A stretch of 64,000 bases of DNA, from assembly GCA_009760855.2 (NCBI GenBank), contig WPIO01000029.1, positions 1,366,001 to 1,430,000 on the forward strand, in the 5' to 3' direction. The stretch is from Cristatella mucedo (Eukaryota; Bryozoa; Phylactolaemata; Cristatellidae). The notes beneath the pieces were generated by a model, which saw nothing but the letters and a program-made list of their open reading frames with translations, had not been told where the DNA came from and did no database searches. Below, piece by piece: positions 1-50,215 of the stretch (positions are counted from its first letter, which is position 1; every line of letters begins with the position of its first letter). The position numbers and the translations under genes are program-made.

Positions 1-1062
1 CATCATCAAAGAGTCTTTCCCGGGCTTTCTTCAAATCTACGTCAAAGGTTTTGTAGCAATTAAGGGCCTTGTCTTGGACAAAATCGAATCTGAAAAAAAA
101 TGTCCTTGCAAGATTACAGGTCCCAGTACACGAAAACGCAGCAGTCATGTCTGAACATTTACCAGATGCCCAAGATAGAATACTGTCCAGAAATTAGAAG
201 CCAGTGTTTTTAAGCTATGATAATCACAGCTTGAACCAGCAAGGAGTTCGTGCTGCAAGGCAAGATTCTGCTCCCATTACATTATTGGAACAAAAGAGAC
301 TGTTACTGTACTTATTCTCTTCAAGATCAACTCTGAGGTGGGAAGAACTGAAGAAAGTCCTAGCCATCACTGTCAAACGTGACTCTGCAACAAGGTGGAG
401 TGCACGAGTGGAGGCTGTGAAAGCTATCAACGATGGACTGGACAGCATTGTGGGTCTTGGGAGCAACTTTTGAAGGACAAAATGGAAAAATTAAAACAAG
501 AACTTTGAAGCTAAAAGTCTCCTAAATTGTATTTTGAACTTTTGACTCCTCTGCCATTTTGTACAGCATCTTAAGGAAGATTGACCGCTATCAGAAAAGA
601 CGGCAGGATTTACTAATGAACTTCAAAGACGCCTCGTGTGACCTCCACTCTCCTGAGATCTCGATTCGTCAAGACCAACCTATGGCAAAAACCACAACTT
701 GACTCCAAAATGAGATGTGAATTGTGGGAAGTTGCAGTTTTCCGATCTCCAGATGTTGGTCTCACGGCAGGAGACTTCAAGAATAATGAAGAACAGCATA
801 GACTACCTCCAATCAGAAATTACAGCATTGGTTTTTTCTGGCTCACAGATCTTGATGCCAAATTTTGTTTCTTGTTGGAAGTTAGGCAGCTTTTGAAGAC
901 ACTAAACCGGACCAGACTCCGCCAGCAATGTCTAGATCTTGGAGGCTTATTTTGTTCATACGTTGGTGGAACAGAACTGTACGACAAAATGTGTGACTGT
1001 AAAATGCTTTTCGCCCGCTTCACGACTCGGACCAAAGACCCCACTGGAACTCATGTAATGCA
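1..1062 (+). pseudogene. hAT-type transposase, N-terminal and middle part (dead)
   Basis: Remnant of a hAT-superfamily DNA transposase of the kind also seen in domesticated ZMYM1-like proteins. A 90-residue open stretch (204-473) carries NHSLNQQGVRAA, a heptad-like region ending LRWEELKKVL, and TRWSARVEAVKAI, the order expected around the catalytic core of this family. A second piece (638-1075) carries LYDKMCDCKML, which resembles the hAT segment just before the C-terminal dimerisation domain. The reading frame changes at least twice and stops lie between the pieces, so no full transposase is encoded. The left part runs off the window. The matching C-terminal domain lies at 5408-5645, separated by an inserted LINE. 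Confidence 0.7.
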
Positions 1063-4000
1063 TCTCCGTCTGTAACTCCACAAATCCACAAAGACCATGT
1101 GGGTGTTACGCAGGCGAGTTTTTTATAGCCCACTCACAGCCTTAGCGGCTTTCGGTACGCATTCGGTGGCCAACAGTCTTCATCACACGTAACAAAGAGA
1201 AAGTGGGAAGCATAGCAGAGTCAGGAGGGCAGTTAAGGTAATGAATAACACGGAAGTAACAGTTGGGGACCGCTGGAAAAAATGAGCCATAGTCGGCAGC
1301 AGGAGAGTAGTTGTCGTTTCGTAACAATCATGAAGCGAGTTCCACAGTCTATGGCCTTCAGAGCGAAACTTTGTCGCCAACGGCCTTTAGGTTGAGAAAT
1401 GGAGCAGCTAATTTACTATCCATATTGGACCTGGGGGAACGAAGAGGCTGATACTGGTGCAGCATTTCAGCTAGGTATGGACAAGCCAGGCCGTGGCGGG
1501 CCTTGTGGGTCAGCTCAAGAACTTTCCTCTGTATTCGTTGATCAACCGGCAGCCATCCTAGCTTTTTTAGCAAAGAGACACGTGGTCAAACTTCTGGGAC
1601 TTGAAGGCTAGCCTTGCAGCCATATTCGTGGTCAGCTGCAGTGGCCTAATAGCTTTCTTTGGTAACCAGCCAAAAAGGAATTACAATAATCAAGCCGAGA
1701 CAGAACTACGGAGCTAGTTGAATTTTTTACAAGCAACTGTGGGAGACAGCTCTTAATCTTGGATAGGGATCGGACGTGATGGCTAGCTATAGACGCAGTC
1801 TTCTGAATGAAGCTTTTAAAATTGAGGAAGCTGTCAAAAACGAAACCCAAATTTCGATCACGTGGTGATGGTCGCACAATAGCATCACCTATTAGAAAGA
1901 GCCAAGTTTTTTAATCCAGCCACACGCTTAGGGTGTCATATGAGCAGCAGTTCGGTTTTATCATCATTTAGTTTGAGGAAGTTTTCCGACATCCAGGATC
2001 GAATATGGGCAAGGCAAGCATTCAGTTTCTCAGTTGCTGCAGCAGATTCCGATGGTTTGAATGACAAATACAACCGAGTATCGTCAGCCTAAAAGTGATA
2101 TCCGATTCCGTGGGCCTTAATCACTTTTCCGAGAGGTCGGGTGTAAATGGAGAGCAGCAACTGACCGATGAAGGACCCTTGCGGGACTCCACGGGTTGCT
2201 GGTCTGAAGGATGAGACCTGACGCTCACACTACACGGATTGAACACGATCAGACAAGTACGATTTAAACTACGCCAGTGCCTCGTCTGCCAGACCGATCG
2301 TTGTTCTCAATCGTTCAAGTGAGACATCGTGATCAATGGTGACGAAGGCAGCTGATAGATCTAGCAGAGCTAGGGCAGTGACATTACCGTCATCGTTGCT
2401 GCATAGAATGTCATTGTTAGCAAGCAGGAGTAGTTTCAGTGGAGTGATGCTTCTTGAACCCCAATTAAAATTGTTCTGATATTTCATTCTTTTCAAAATG
2501 TCCAACCTGCTGCTTAGTGACAATTTTTTCAAGAATCTTTGACAAGAAAGAAAGCAGGGAAACTGGGCGATAGTTTGCAAGGAGCTATGTATCTAATTCA
2601 GGATTTTTAAGTATGAGTCTAACAATTGGCAACTTGAACGACTCGGGTACGGTCCCTTTTTCCAAATAAGCATAATAAATCTCGGTTATGGCAGGGCTAA
2701 GTTGATCTGCCAATGAACATCACAGAGATGATAGTATAGGTTCTACAGGAGACGATCTCTTTTTATTAGACCTTATTAAGGCAGCCACAACTCATGGAGA
2801 AACCTCGGAAAATCTGTCTCAGATTGTGATTCTGCAATCGCTTTACTCGGAGGGGGCTTTATGAAGGCGCGAATGTGCACAATTTTTTCAGTAAAAAGAG
2901 GCTGAAAACTTTTTGGCTGAGCCGTTAATATCTGGGGAGTCAGACCTCTCAGCATTGGCCAGTAAATTGTTTAGCGTCTTATAAATCAGTTGTGCGTCTG
3001 ACCTACAGGAATTCAGTTTTCGAGTGAAAAAAGAAGCACTGGTTTTTCTAAGCTTCCTGGTGTAGGCTTGAAGGAAGTCTTTGAAATTGACTAGATCTGC
3101 ATCCGACCCGGTTTTTTAAAACAACGTTCAAGCCTGCGCTTAGCACGGCGCATCTTTTGAAGTTTTTGTAAATTGAAAAGAACCTCCACAACTCTGTACA
3201 CGGATAGAATGAATGGAAACATGCTTGTCAAGAGCACTCCTAAGTGCCAGGTTCATAGCATCAGTGAGGGTATCGAGGCTGTCGGTCAAATCTGGGTGCA
3301 GATCAAGAATACCTGCATTACAGATTTAAAAAATGTGTCTTGGTCGATGCTTTTTGCGTTACGTCGCTGGACAAGTTCAATATTATCCCGTATGTACTAG
3401 GGAGCAGGAACAGTAAACGAAACCGAACAATTATCCGAGAGTCAGTGGGCACACAACAAGGTCAGTGGGATAGACATCCTTTGTGATCACGAGATCAATG
3501 ATATGGCCACCGACGTGCGTGGTATGATTAACAAGTTGGACCATATCAAAACTCTCCAGACAGTCAAGAAATGAGCGGACATGGCTGTTGATAGGGTTGT
3601 CAACGTGAATATTGACGTCTCCAGCAATCAGTAATGGCCTGTCACACACAAATAATTTAGCCGGGAACTCCGAAAACTCCTCAATTAACAAGTTTAGACA
3701 ACCAGCAGGTCGATATATCACAACATTGAGAGACACTGTCTTTGATGAAGACCTGATTGCAACTGATTCAAACGACGGCCCATGCGAAAAACTGCATATC
3801 TTACAGTCAAACGATCCACGAACAACAATTGCACCCCACCCACCAACCTCGTCAGAACGCATGGACTGAAATAATGAAAACCCAGGTGGGTGGTCTCAGA
3901 TATACAGCTACTGGAAAAAGGCACCATCCAAGTTTCGGTTAGCGGTTGTAGGGCATTTCCTCCCTGGACGTTCCCCCCCCCGACATTCTCCCCCTCCCCC

Positions 4001-4084
4001 GGCGGACCCTAGGATATTTACCTCCGGACATTCCCCCCCCCGGTAGGACATTTTCATCCTACTTTGATGAAAACTAAGAATGCA

Positions 4085-4166
4085 GATATATATAAATATA
4101 TATATTTATTTATATTTATATTTATATATGTGTGTGTATGTGTGTGTGTGTGTGTGTGTTTGTGTG
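4085..4166. repeat. (TA)n / (TTTATA)n / (GT)n microsatellite
   Basis: Alternating TA-rich sequence merging into a GT dinucleotide run, inside the MITE. Confidence 0.9.
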
Positions 4167-4529
4167 ATTAATTGAAGTTCGTGTTCTATTAAAATAAAAT
4201 CAACTCAGCATAATTAGAGGTATAGATGGATTGGAAGGATGGTTTCTAATGGAGCGAGCGGCGGCGGTGGTTGCTGCGGCTGCGGCAGCTGCGAGCTATG
4301 CAGTTTGGTCCCGCGAAGTTAGGTCCCGCTCGACGCCGCCAGGCACGCGTTCGTACCCGTCACAGCGGGCGCGTACTACGGCGTGTCGCGCATTCCTGTA
4401 AATGAGCGCTAAGCCTCAGAGGTCTACTGAGTATAGCTCGACCTCAAGAGATCTAGTTACGCCATAATACGTACTAACTTAAGCGCGGACTACGAGCAAG
4501 AGTGGATTTAGGCGGCGGAGGCGCAGCCC

Positions 4530-4708
4530 TCCCTAAACCCTAGAAACATTAACCCTAAAAAATAAACAATAAGCCACAAAACCCTAAACTCTAAACCCTA
4601 AACCCTAAACGCTAAAGTCTCAACCCAAAAACCCTAAATTCTAAACTCTAAAACCCTAAAACCCTGAACACTAAAGTCTTAAACTTAAGCCCTAAGCCCT
4701 ATACCGGG
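4530..4708. repeat. Degenerate CCCTAAA (plant-type telomere-like) array
   Basis: About 20 imperfect tandem units of CCCTAAA/CTCTAAA/CCCTAAAC type run through this part of the MITE. The unit matches the TTTAGGG telomere repeat of plants and some protists, not the TTAGGG unit usual in animals. It lies inside an interstitial transposon, so it is not a chromosome end. It could be a simple-sequence expansion with no telomeric origin. Confidence 0.75.
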
Positions 4709-5407
4709 GGAGAAATGACCTATCTCCAGGGGGGAATGTCCGGTGGGAATGTCGGGGGGGGGGGAAACGACCAGGGGGAAATGTCCGTACCCCGGTAAGC
4801 AGAAATGCATCTAGCTTCTCCAGGACAACCTGATCGCGGATAAGTAACCCCTTGGGTTTTAGCGAGCGGGCATTTAGTAGGCGGAATTTTAGCGGCTGTC
4901 CAACAACTGTTCGACGCCGATGAAGTGGCTTGCATTCAACTTGGCGTGTAGCCGGCCTAGCAGACGCGGCCCCTTCGAATTAGAACTGGATCCTAATAGC
5001 GGCTGCCGGTCGAAGTTTCACGACACGCTGAGGCACGGCAGGTGAGCTACTACCGCAAAGAGTGCTATTCAGCGCTTTAAACTTACGGGTCATAGGTTTG
5101 ATAGCCGAGCTGTTGATAGGGCGAACGCAGCATGCAAGGAGGTTCTCACTGACCCGCCGAAGAAAGACCGCCGGTAGGTATCGACTAATGACGACATCGC
5201 AACTGATGCTAAGCAGGTCTTGTTTTGTGTAGTATATCCGAGGACAGCTCATAAGTAGCCGCAGCGAAGATAGAAGCGGAATACCCGAATGTATCACGGA
5301 GAAATCAGGTAAAGGTCCACACAACGCTATTAGTCGCCCGAGGCCGCTCTCTAGCGCGGGGAGCTCATGTCTTTCATTATCAGTTGCGGAGAAGATGTGC
5401 TTCCTAA

Positions 5408-5645
5408 TTTGACAGTTGCCTTGCAAGTTCTTATCACCCTAGCTGTATCCTTTCCTAGTTGTGAACGTTCCTTTAGCAAGCTGGAGATAATCCTGTCTTA
5501 TCTGAGAGCATCAATTCGGCAAGATTGACTCTCTGATTTGACCTTGTTAAGGTTAGAGAAAGAAACACTAGAAAATATTGACTTTCAAACTGTAATAGAC
5601 CAGTTTGCCGCGTTCAAGGCCAAGAAAAATTCACCAAAGTTATAG
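5408..5645 (+). pseudogene. hAT transposase C-terminal dimerisation domain (hATC)
   Basis: Reading the frame that ends at the TAG at 5643-5645 gives the signature LAVSFPSCERSFSKLEIIL, then YLRASI, LSDLTLLRLE and IDFQTVIDQFAAFKAKK. This is the conserved hAT C-terminal domain used for transposase dimerisation. One in-frame TGA (5526-5528) breaks it. It continues the transposase interrupted at about 1062; the residues just before the break and just after it belong close together in the family, so a LINE insertion explains the gap. Confidence 0.85.
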
Positions 5646-8154
5646 CTGTGATAGGTACCTTTACTACATTTAATACATCTTTCCCGACTCGATATGCTTG
5701 CTTGCGTATTTTGTGCATTTATTCTGTAGTGGAGCTATTTTGCAGCAATTTTGACACGGTGAGGTAGGCGCCATTTGTAGCTTGTCGCCTGGCGCCGAAA
5801 GGTCTCACTAAACCACTGCGTCTGCTCACGGAGTTTTTGGTCTACGACCACACCGGCAGATTAGCAAAGGCTCTGGCAGTGAATTTTAGCAGAGGCAAAC
5901 CAGTCGTTCAGAGCCCTGCTTTTGAGGAGCCGGTTCTCCATCGGAGCAGATAATCGAGAGCGAGCTAATAGTAGCCCTAACAATACCCTCTGAGATATTC
6001 AGTCACCTCGCGATTTCTCGGTTTGAATGGCGGTCTCTATGTAGCGACATCAAAACCACCCTTGTACCATCCGAAAGTTGCGCAATTGGAGACATGCTCG
6101 GGTCGCTCACCGTGCGCCGATAAGGTAAGGACTGGATTTCCCCCCTCAATGCGATCGGGGAACATGCGGGTACATTAGCTCATCATTGTTTGAGGCATCG
6201 TCGGTGACGGAATAGGCCAAAAATAGGTTCTGCAGGATAGGCTCCAAGAGAAGGTGGGTGGTCACCTGACCACGCCTGCCCGTCGCTTTACGCGGCTATC
6301 GTTGAGTCGGTGGCCGGCAAATGCCGCACCAAGCCAAACGTAGCCAACTGCGACTACGGCTACAATTGTATTGGCAGATTGCTACAGGTTAACAATTAGT
6401 ATTGTGCGATGATCTAGCCAAATACGGGCATTAGCAACAATGGAACTCAGATCGATGGATCAGGTACAAATTAAAGTCGTTTGGAGGGCAGTGTGTGTGT
6501 GCTTGTGCTTGTGCGTGTGCGTGTAAAACACACCCATCTTCAAACAGTACAGCGGGATTCAACTTTGGCTCGTAATATAGAGTTTATATCAAGGACTTCT
6601 AGACAAATCAAAGACTCACCGCGGTGAGAGCAGGGGTGAGGCGTGCCGATAGTTCGGTCGATATGAGACGATCGATTTGATCGATAGTTCTGTCGTTAGG
6701 TGACGGACCTACTAACCTAGACGGTCGCCCTTGTTAGAGGCGAAACGCGTCTGCTCGACAGTCCCACGGCAGATGACTTTTGTCGTTCCCCTCTTGCAGA
6801 CCATTATAAAAAATGTGCCAATTACGAGCCAAATTCACTCATCTGTTATAATTGCAAATTACAGCGTAGGTTTTGCCAAACATGGCTCTCTAAATTATTT
6901 GTCCCGTGTGCATCCAGCTGACTTCGAAGAGGCTAAAACTTGGCTGCAATTTAGATCCTGGGCTGCGTGGGAAATCGTTCAGTGCAGCATTGGACACTAC
7001 TGCAATGTATTTCAGCGACTGTTTTCCAGCTCACTTGTTCACTACTAAAGGGACCGGGGATATCCAGTGGAACACTCTTTGCAAGGACCATGTTAGCTAC
7101 AGCATGCCCATTGACTGGACCTGCGACCATTCATTGGCACATATCCTGTTGTTGCAGCAGTGCTTACGACCCTAGTAAATTGGTGTCGATAAAAAAGCCC
7201 TGTTGTATTAAGGAGAACTAAAGATTTGCAGTGAATCTTCTTTAATTTTTTGAATTCGTACTGTTTTAATTAAGGCCTTCAACGATTACGAACGATTTAT
7301 TGCACGTCTATCCAGCTGCTTGCGGTCACTTCTAGACGAATACTGGAGAACCTTGGCAGTAAATTAGAGGCCAGATATGAAAGTAAAAAAAATGGCCAAG
7401 TAAACACTTAAGACCAGTAGCAAGAGGAAGCCGTTCAAGGCTCTTTGATGCATCGCTAAATTGCGAAAATATGGGCCAATTTGTTCCCATAAATTCTACG
7501 GGAGTACAATAAACCTGCAATAACCTTTGAGACTGTGTCTTTAATACTGAGTACGCTGCTAGAAAGTTATAACCTACGAGGGATTAGCATAGGTCAAATT
7601 ATGTTCGCGGCAATGCACATATTTTTCTATAAGTTCTCGATATGTAGTGGCTTAGAAGCTTATACTTAGAAAGCAGTCGTGCTTTCATGCTACCAATGCG
7701 CTATATAGATCAAAGTCATTCAAACAAACATAGCGGCTATAACCGATGTTATTTATATCAAACAATGACCGATACTTTTATAATTACGGCCTCAAATCTC
7801 AGCTAATGGGTCGCAGAACCTAAGCCGATGGACTAAGGTATGACGGCTATAGCAGAGCACGACAGCAATTAAGAACGCCTATACGTTAATCACAAGTACA
7901 TGACCTTAATGCATAGTTTTAATGCTCCTTGGCTACAGCTACACGTCGCTAAATGCGTGCAGGACGCGAAATTAAGTACCCATAAGCAAGCCATCATGTC
8001 AAAATATCCTCCGAATTGACGGCATTTAAAATTAAATACAAATCGACTTGTCTTTCGCCGTATTTGCCCTGCTAGCTGGTGTGAATTGCCCTTTGCATCC
8101 TTATGTAGCTCATGATGAGAAAATGTTCAATAAACTAATTGGTTTTCAATAAAC
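5646..8154. other. Intergenic, no recognisable gene
   Basis: About 2.5 kb of moderately AT-rich sequence. Overlapping open frames at 6731-7221 reach 105 codons, but they occur in several frames at once and show no family motif. A short GTGTGC-rich stretch lies near 6490-6530. I see no RNA gene or repeat family here. Confidence 0.6.
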
Positions 8155-8662
8155 ATAATAATAATAATAATAATTCACTTGATAAAGCGCCCTCCGAGAA
8201 CTTAATCTCTCTCTAGGCGCTTTACATTTGCTGTCAAGTGAAATGTGATTGAATGGTAAGTAAAATCATGCTTGAAAAACAAACAAAATGAATAATATGG
8301 TTAGGGGTGACATGTACAGGGTCAGCATGCAACTGTGGTTAGTGGCAGCATGCACAGTGTCAGCACGCATAAGCACATCAAGGACGAATCACAGGGACCC
8401 ACTAAATGCTGTCCTAAATAGGTGTGATTTTAGGTGCCTTTTAAATGTGGTCAGGTCAGGGGATGTTCTGACGCAGGTCGGGAGGGAGTTCCTGGCTTTG
8501 GAAGCATATGAACTAAATGCACGGTCTCCAAAGGATTTAAGGTTTGTACGAGGTATTTGTAGACTGTTGAATTCCGAAAAACTGGTGGTACGATGCTTGG
8601 CCTGATGGGGTAGTATATCTGACAGATAGGCTGGAGCCATAGAATGAAAGGACCTAAAACCA
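8155..8662 (-). mobile_element. LINE B 3' fragment (5'-truncated)
   Basis: Minus-strand 3' end of an L2/CR1-like LINE. It begins with an (AAT)n tail (8155-8174), then the family terminus (AAGCGCCCTC ... AGAACTTAATCTCT ... AGGCGCTTTACATTTGCTG). After a 3' UTR comes the end of the RT ORF (8640-8389: [19 protein letters not shown], then [15 protein letters not shown] and [19 protein letters not shown]). It is very similar to the copy at 27.0-27.7 kb. Homology ends abruptly near 8662, as expected for incomplete reverse transcription. Confidence 0.88.
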
Positions 8663-9280
8663 ATGCTCTTCCAGCATATGTAATTTTCTAGAAAGGGATG
8701 TATTTCTCTTGGAGCATGTTACATACGTTTTTATTTTTCAAAAAATAATTAGCGTTATTATTACTAAAGATGGTATCCTATTATAAGGTATAATGCAAAT
8801 AAAATAGTTATTAGACATCCGATTTCAAGTAATTCTAACTTAGGAAACGCTATTCATCTGTTTTACATGACCTACATGTCACTACATGACTAATTTGGCA
8901 CACTTAAGCTTCACTAATCACTTAACTCTTGCTTATTTAATTTACGACACTATCCAAGCATTTCAGAATTTTCTGCAGAGCTATTATCACACACCTGGTG
9001 GCTGTTGCCGTCACAAGCACTAGCACCTGCCTTAGAAGAAGTAGCGGCTTGTTCAAGGTTGGTTCCTTGACGAAAGTGGTGCAAAATCGATAAAATGTAT
9101 GCAACTCAATATTATTAAGAAGTTTTTAACGAGCAACATGATTTAGACAACATTGCAACCCGTACATTTTGGCAGACACATTTTTAGGGTGTATGCGTAA
9201 ATTATGAATAAAAACAATATTTTTCTTACGTTCATTTAGAAATGATGGTACTACGGCATAATTACATATGGAGGTAAAAT
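8663..9280. other. Intergenic, nothing recognised
   Basis: AT-rich spacer between two LINE B fragments with no coding signal or repeat I can identify. Confidence 0.6.
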
Positions 9281-9800
9281 AAAAATAATAATAATACATT
9301 TTTTAGAGCCCTCTGAGAACTTAATCTCTTTCTAGGCACTTAGCATTTGCTGCAAAGGAAGCATAATCGAGTGGTTAGTGGTAGTATGTTTAATGATAAC
9401 AAGCATAGCACATTGTTAGAGGTTACATGCATAAGGTCAGCATGCATGAGCACAGGAAGAACGAATCACATACACTCACTGAATGCAGTGATAAATAGAT
9501 GCGTTTTTAGCTTTTTTTAATGTGTTCAAGTCAGGAGATGTCGTGACGCAAGTCTGGAGTGAGTTCCAGGCTTTGAGAGCATACTAACAAACGGCACGGT
9601 CTCCAAAGAACTTTAGGTTCGTACGAAGTATAGTTAAACGATAAAATTCCAAAAAGCCGGCGGTACAATGCTCCGCATGGTGGGGGTAGATCTTAGGGAT
9701 GAGCCAAAGAATGACGGGACCTAAAAGTGAGTGACAGAACCTTGAAGTTAATGCGTAGCTTGACTGGGCGCCAGTGCAGTCTGAAAATATTGCTAAGCCC
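9281..9800 (-). mobile_element. LINE B 3' fragment, decayed
   Basis: Starts with AATAATAATA, then the LINE B terminus (GAGCCCTCTGAGAACTTAATC...). It continues through the 3' UTR into a decayed RT end (9808-9584, with TNLKFFGDRA). Stops and frameshifts are frequent. It is more diverged than the copy at 8.2 kb. Confidence 0.82.
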
Positions 9801-10564
9801 ATGTACACGTTATAAAATCAAATATGACTTGATTATGAGCACCGTGTACTGAAATTAGCCTTTTGAAATATGTCCAATTTTCGCAGTTTGATAATGATTC
9901 AGTCCGGAATATTGTTCTAAATTGTCATTGACCTAACCTAATCTTCGCTTCTACTGCATCATAGAACTCTATGTCTTTAAACAGGTACAAGCTGCTGAAG
10001 CAGAATACTGCTGCCGATAGGCCTCACATATTTGCGAAAATATTTCGCAATGCAATGGCCTGGATACGAAAACCAATTATCCTACGGTTTTGAGACTCGC
10101 TGTGACTGGTGGTGCCTGCCCGTTTGGCCTTAAAGACCTTAATGACTGGCTAAAAGCACCTACCGAAGCCTAGGCATTTACAAGATTGGCACTTCGATGC
10201 TTGTAATTACAGTCAAACAAACTTTCGGGGTCATCAATATACGAGCAATAAGCAAGAGCAGGTTACACCATATGCTGAAGTGCTGTGCATTTAGTCCTCT
10301 AATCACCCCCCCCCGTCTATTGGTGTGTTAACCTAGCTGAAAATCATATTCAAAACTCCGACCTGTTCGAACGAAACGTAAAGTGCTTAGAAAGAGATTG
10401 AGTCATCTGAGGGTGCTTTATCGAGAGAATTGTTATTGCTATTACGATGGCTAAACGGAAACGAGGCATCCTATCTCCAATCTTGCTTTTTCCACGATTC
10501 TTTTGAAATTTGAAATCAAATTGGCTTGATGACCAAATTTGTAGCATTTTCAAGTCTGCCTATT
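9801..10564. other. Intergenic upstream of AGGF1
   Basis: No gene or repeat family recognised. A C9 run lies near 10306-10315. GC content rises sharply after about 10600, where the AGGF1 promoter region begins. Confidence 0.55.
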
Positions 10565-10825
10565 TCAAAAACCAACGCAATTTATTGCGCATGTAAAAGG
10601 AGAACAGAAACCGGCGCACACTCGGTTGCCAGGTCGGCGACCGCCCGAAGCCGCGCCTAGGTTGACATTGCGGTTACCCACGGCCTGCCTTGACCGCGAG
10701 CGACCTTGAACTCGCGCGCCCGTCCTAGCCGCTCGTGGGCTTGCCTCCTGCTGCCTGCAGCCAGCTCCGACGTTCGTGGTGCTGAGAAGCTCCGCCGTTG
10801 CCGCGGATACTCGTGCCCTCGCGAA
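10565..10825 (+). promoter_or_regulatory. AGGF1: Putative AGGF1 promoter and 5' UTR
   Basis: GC- and CpG-rich block just before the first ATG, contrasting with AT-rich flanks. I see no TATA box, which suits a broadly expressed housekeeping-type gene. The reading frame is open upstream of 10826 but contains no in-frame ATG, so translation most likely starts at 10826. The transcription start cannot be placed from sequence alone. Confidence 0.45.
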
Positions 10826-49367
<38,542 letters not shown>

Positions 49368-50062
49368 ACGGCATCTTTGACGGTGTCGCGAGGCTGCCCA
49401 GAGGGCTCGTCGCGCAGCAGCGAAGCTGCGCAATTCGCCTGGTCCCTGACCCATGCAATGCTCTGATCATTTCGGACGACTACCGTTAGCCGATCGGCTA
49501 AGCAGCTGCGCTGAAATGCTGTGGGAGTATGGGGCTTTTCTGACCGTGCAGGAGAACTGTCAGCAGGATTTGTGTGACTCGGCTAGTACGATTCGAAGCC
49601 AGCTCTTTCCACCTAGGTGTCTGATGATGATATTGAACATGCCTGCCAGCCACTATTCTGCCTATTACCTTGGCGGTTGGTAGATCTGCCCCAAAGTGTG
49701 GCAATGCTAACCGATGGCGAATCTGTACGCCGCTCAGCGTGCTCAATGCAGCCCGGCCGTGCATGCTGCCCTGCTTGGAGACCCGACCGGTATCTCACGT
49801 CGTTGCTAATAGCAGCAGCCTTGTCGTTGAGCCCTCGAGTGCTTCGTTGCTCAGAGACTCGATGAGTGTGCTGCATTGCAGAAGCTGCTCGTGCAGTGTA
49901 GTAACTTGTCCTGAACCGCTGGTGGGACGTTGGCTGCTGTTTTATGTGTGGCTCCTTTTTGTCTCCCATTTTTCTACTGTGGCATACCTCAGTTTCAGTA
50001 TTAATTGTTTAAGTTGGCGTGATAATATAATGTATAAATATAAATGTGACAGCAAAGTTGCC
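49368..50062 (+). other. Putative AGGF1 3' UTR and downstream sequence
   Basis: No long coding frame with family similarity. I find no canonical AATAAA before the SINE1 copy at 50.06 kb; the first AATAAA (near 50189) lies in that SINE's tail and could serve as the polyadenylation signal. This is inference. Confidence 0.4.
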
Positions 50063-50215
50063 AAGCTGGTTTGGTACAGTGGTTAAGGTGCTTGCCCCGA
50101 CCAAGGTCTGGCTGAGGTCATGGGCTCGAGCCCCAAGGCATATATTAAGCGCCTGAATAGAGATTAAGTTCTCTTGGGGCGCTATACAAATAAACTATAT
50201 ATAAAAATTATAAGA
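50063..50215 (+). mobile_element. SINE1 copy, well preserved
   Basis: GGTACAGTGGTTAAGGTGCT, GCCCCGACCAAGGTCTGGCT, GGGCTCGAGCCCC, GCGCCTGAATAGAGATTAAG, then TTCTCTTGGGGCGCTATACA and AATAAAC. It is the clearest copy for comparing the tail with LINE B. Confidence 0.92.

Larger units (their letters stand above)
3951..4787. mobile_element. 837-bp MITE inserted in LINE A, flanked by TA
   Basis: Non-autonomous DNA transposon. The left end (GGGCATTTCCTCCC, then a C run and GACATTC) is the inverted complement of the right end (GAATGTC, a G run, then GGGGGAAATGTCCG), giving imperfect terminal inverted repeats of about 60-80 bp. TA stands on both sides (3949-3950 and 4788-4789). Removing the element and one TA rejoins the LINE endonuclease reading frame across the gap without a stop, which supports these boundaries. 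The interior holds a (TA)n/(GT)n tract (about 4085-4166), a GC-rich block (about 4255-4400) and a CCCTAAA-like array. No transposase is encoded. The superfamily is uncertain; TA duplications fit Tc1/mariner and some other groups. Confidence 0.8.
1063..5407 (-). mobile_element. LINE family A (L2/CR1-like), antisense copy, interrupted by a MITE
   Basis: Read on the minus strand this is a decayed non-LTR retrotransposon. An upstream block (5426-4980) contains a YTKQDLLSI-type motif. It is followed by the start of an apurinic-type endonuclease (around 4930-4800), then more endonuclease (3940-3431) with TETW, VVIYRPAG and LLIAGDVNIHVDN. Reverse transcriptase follows (2580-2269, with a mutated DLSAAF.TIDHD), then the post-RT region (1573-1358, LGWLPVDQRIQRKVLELTH). 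The 3' end lies at about 1063-1075, where the + strand reads a CTGTAACTCCAC-type terminus shared with the copies at 21.1, 51.3 and 53.5 kb. Many stops and frame changes show it is inactive. It lies inside the hAT gene. Confidence 0.8.

Noticed and set aside
4530-4708. Chromosome end
   Set aside because: The telomere-like array is degenerate, internal and enclosed in a MITE within a LINE.
6731-7221. Three overlapping open frames near 7 kb
   Set aside because: Different frames of the same stretch, no family motif, no clear splice context.
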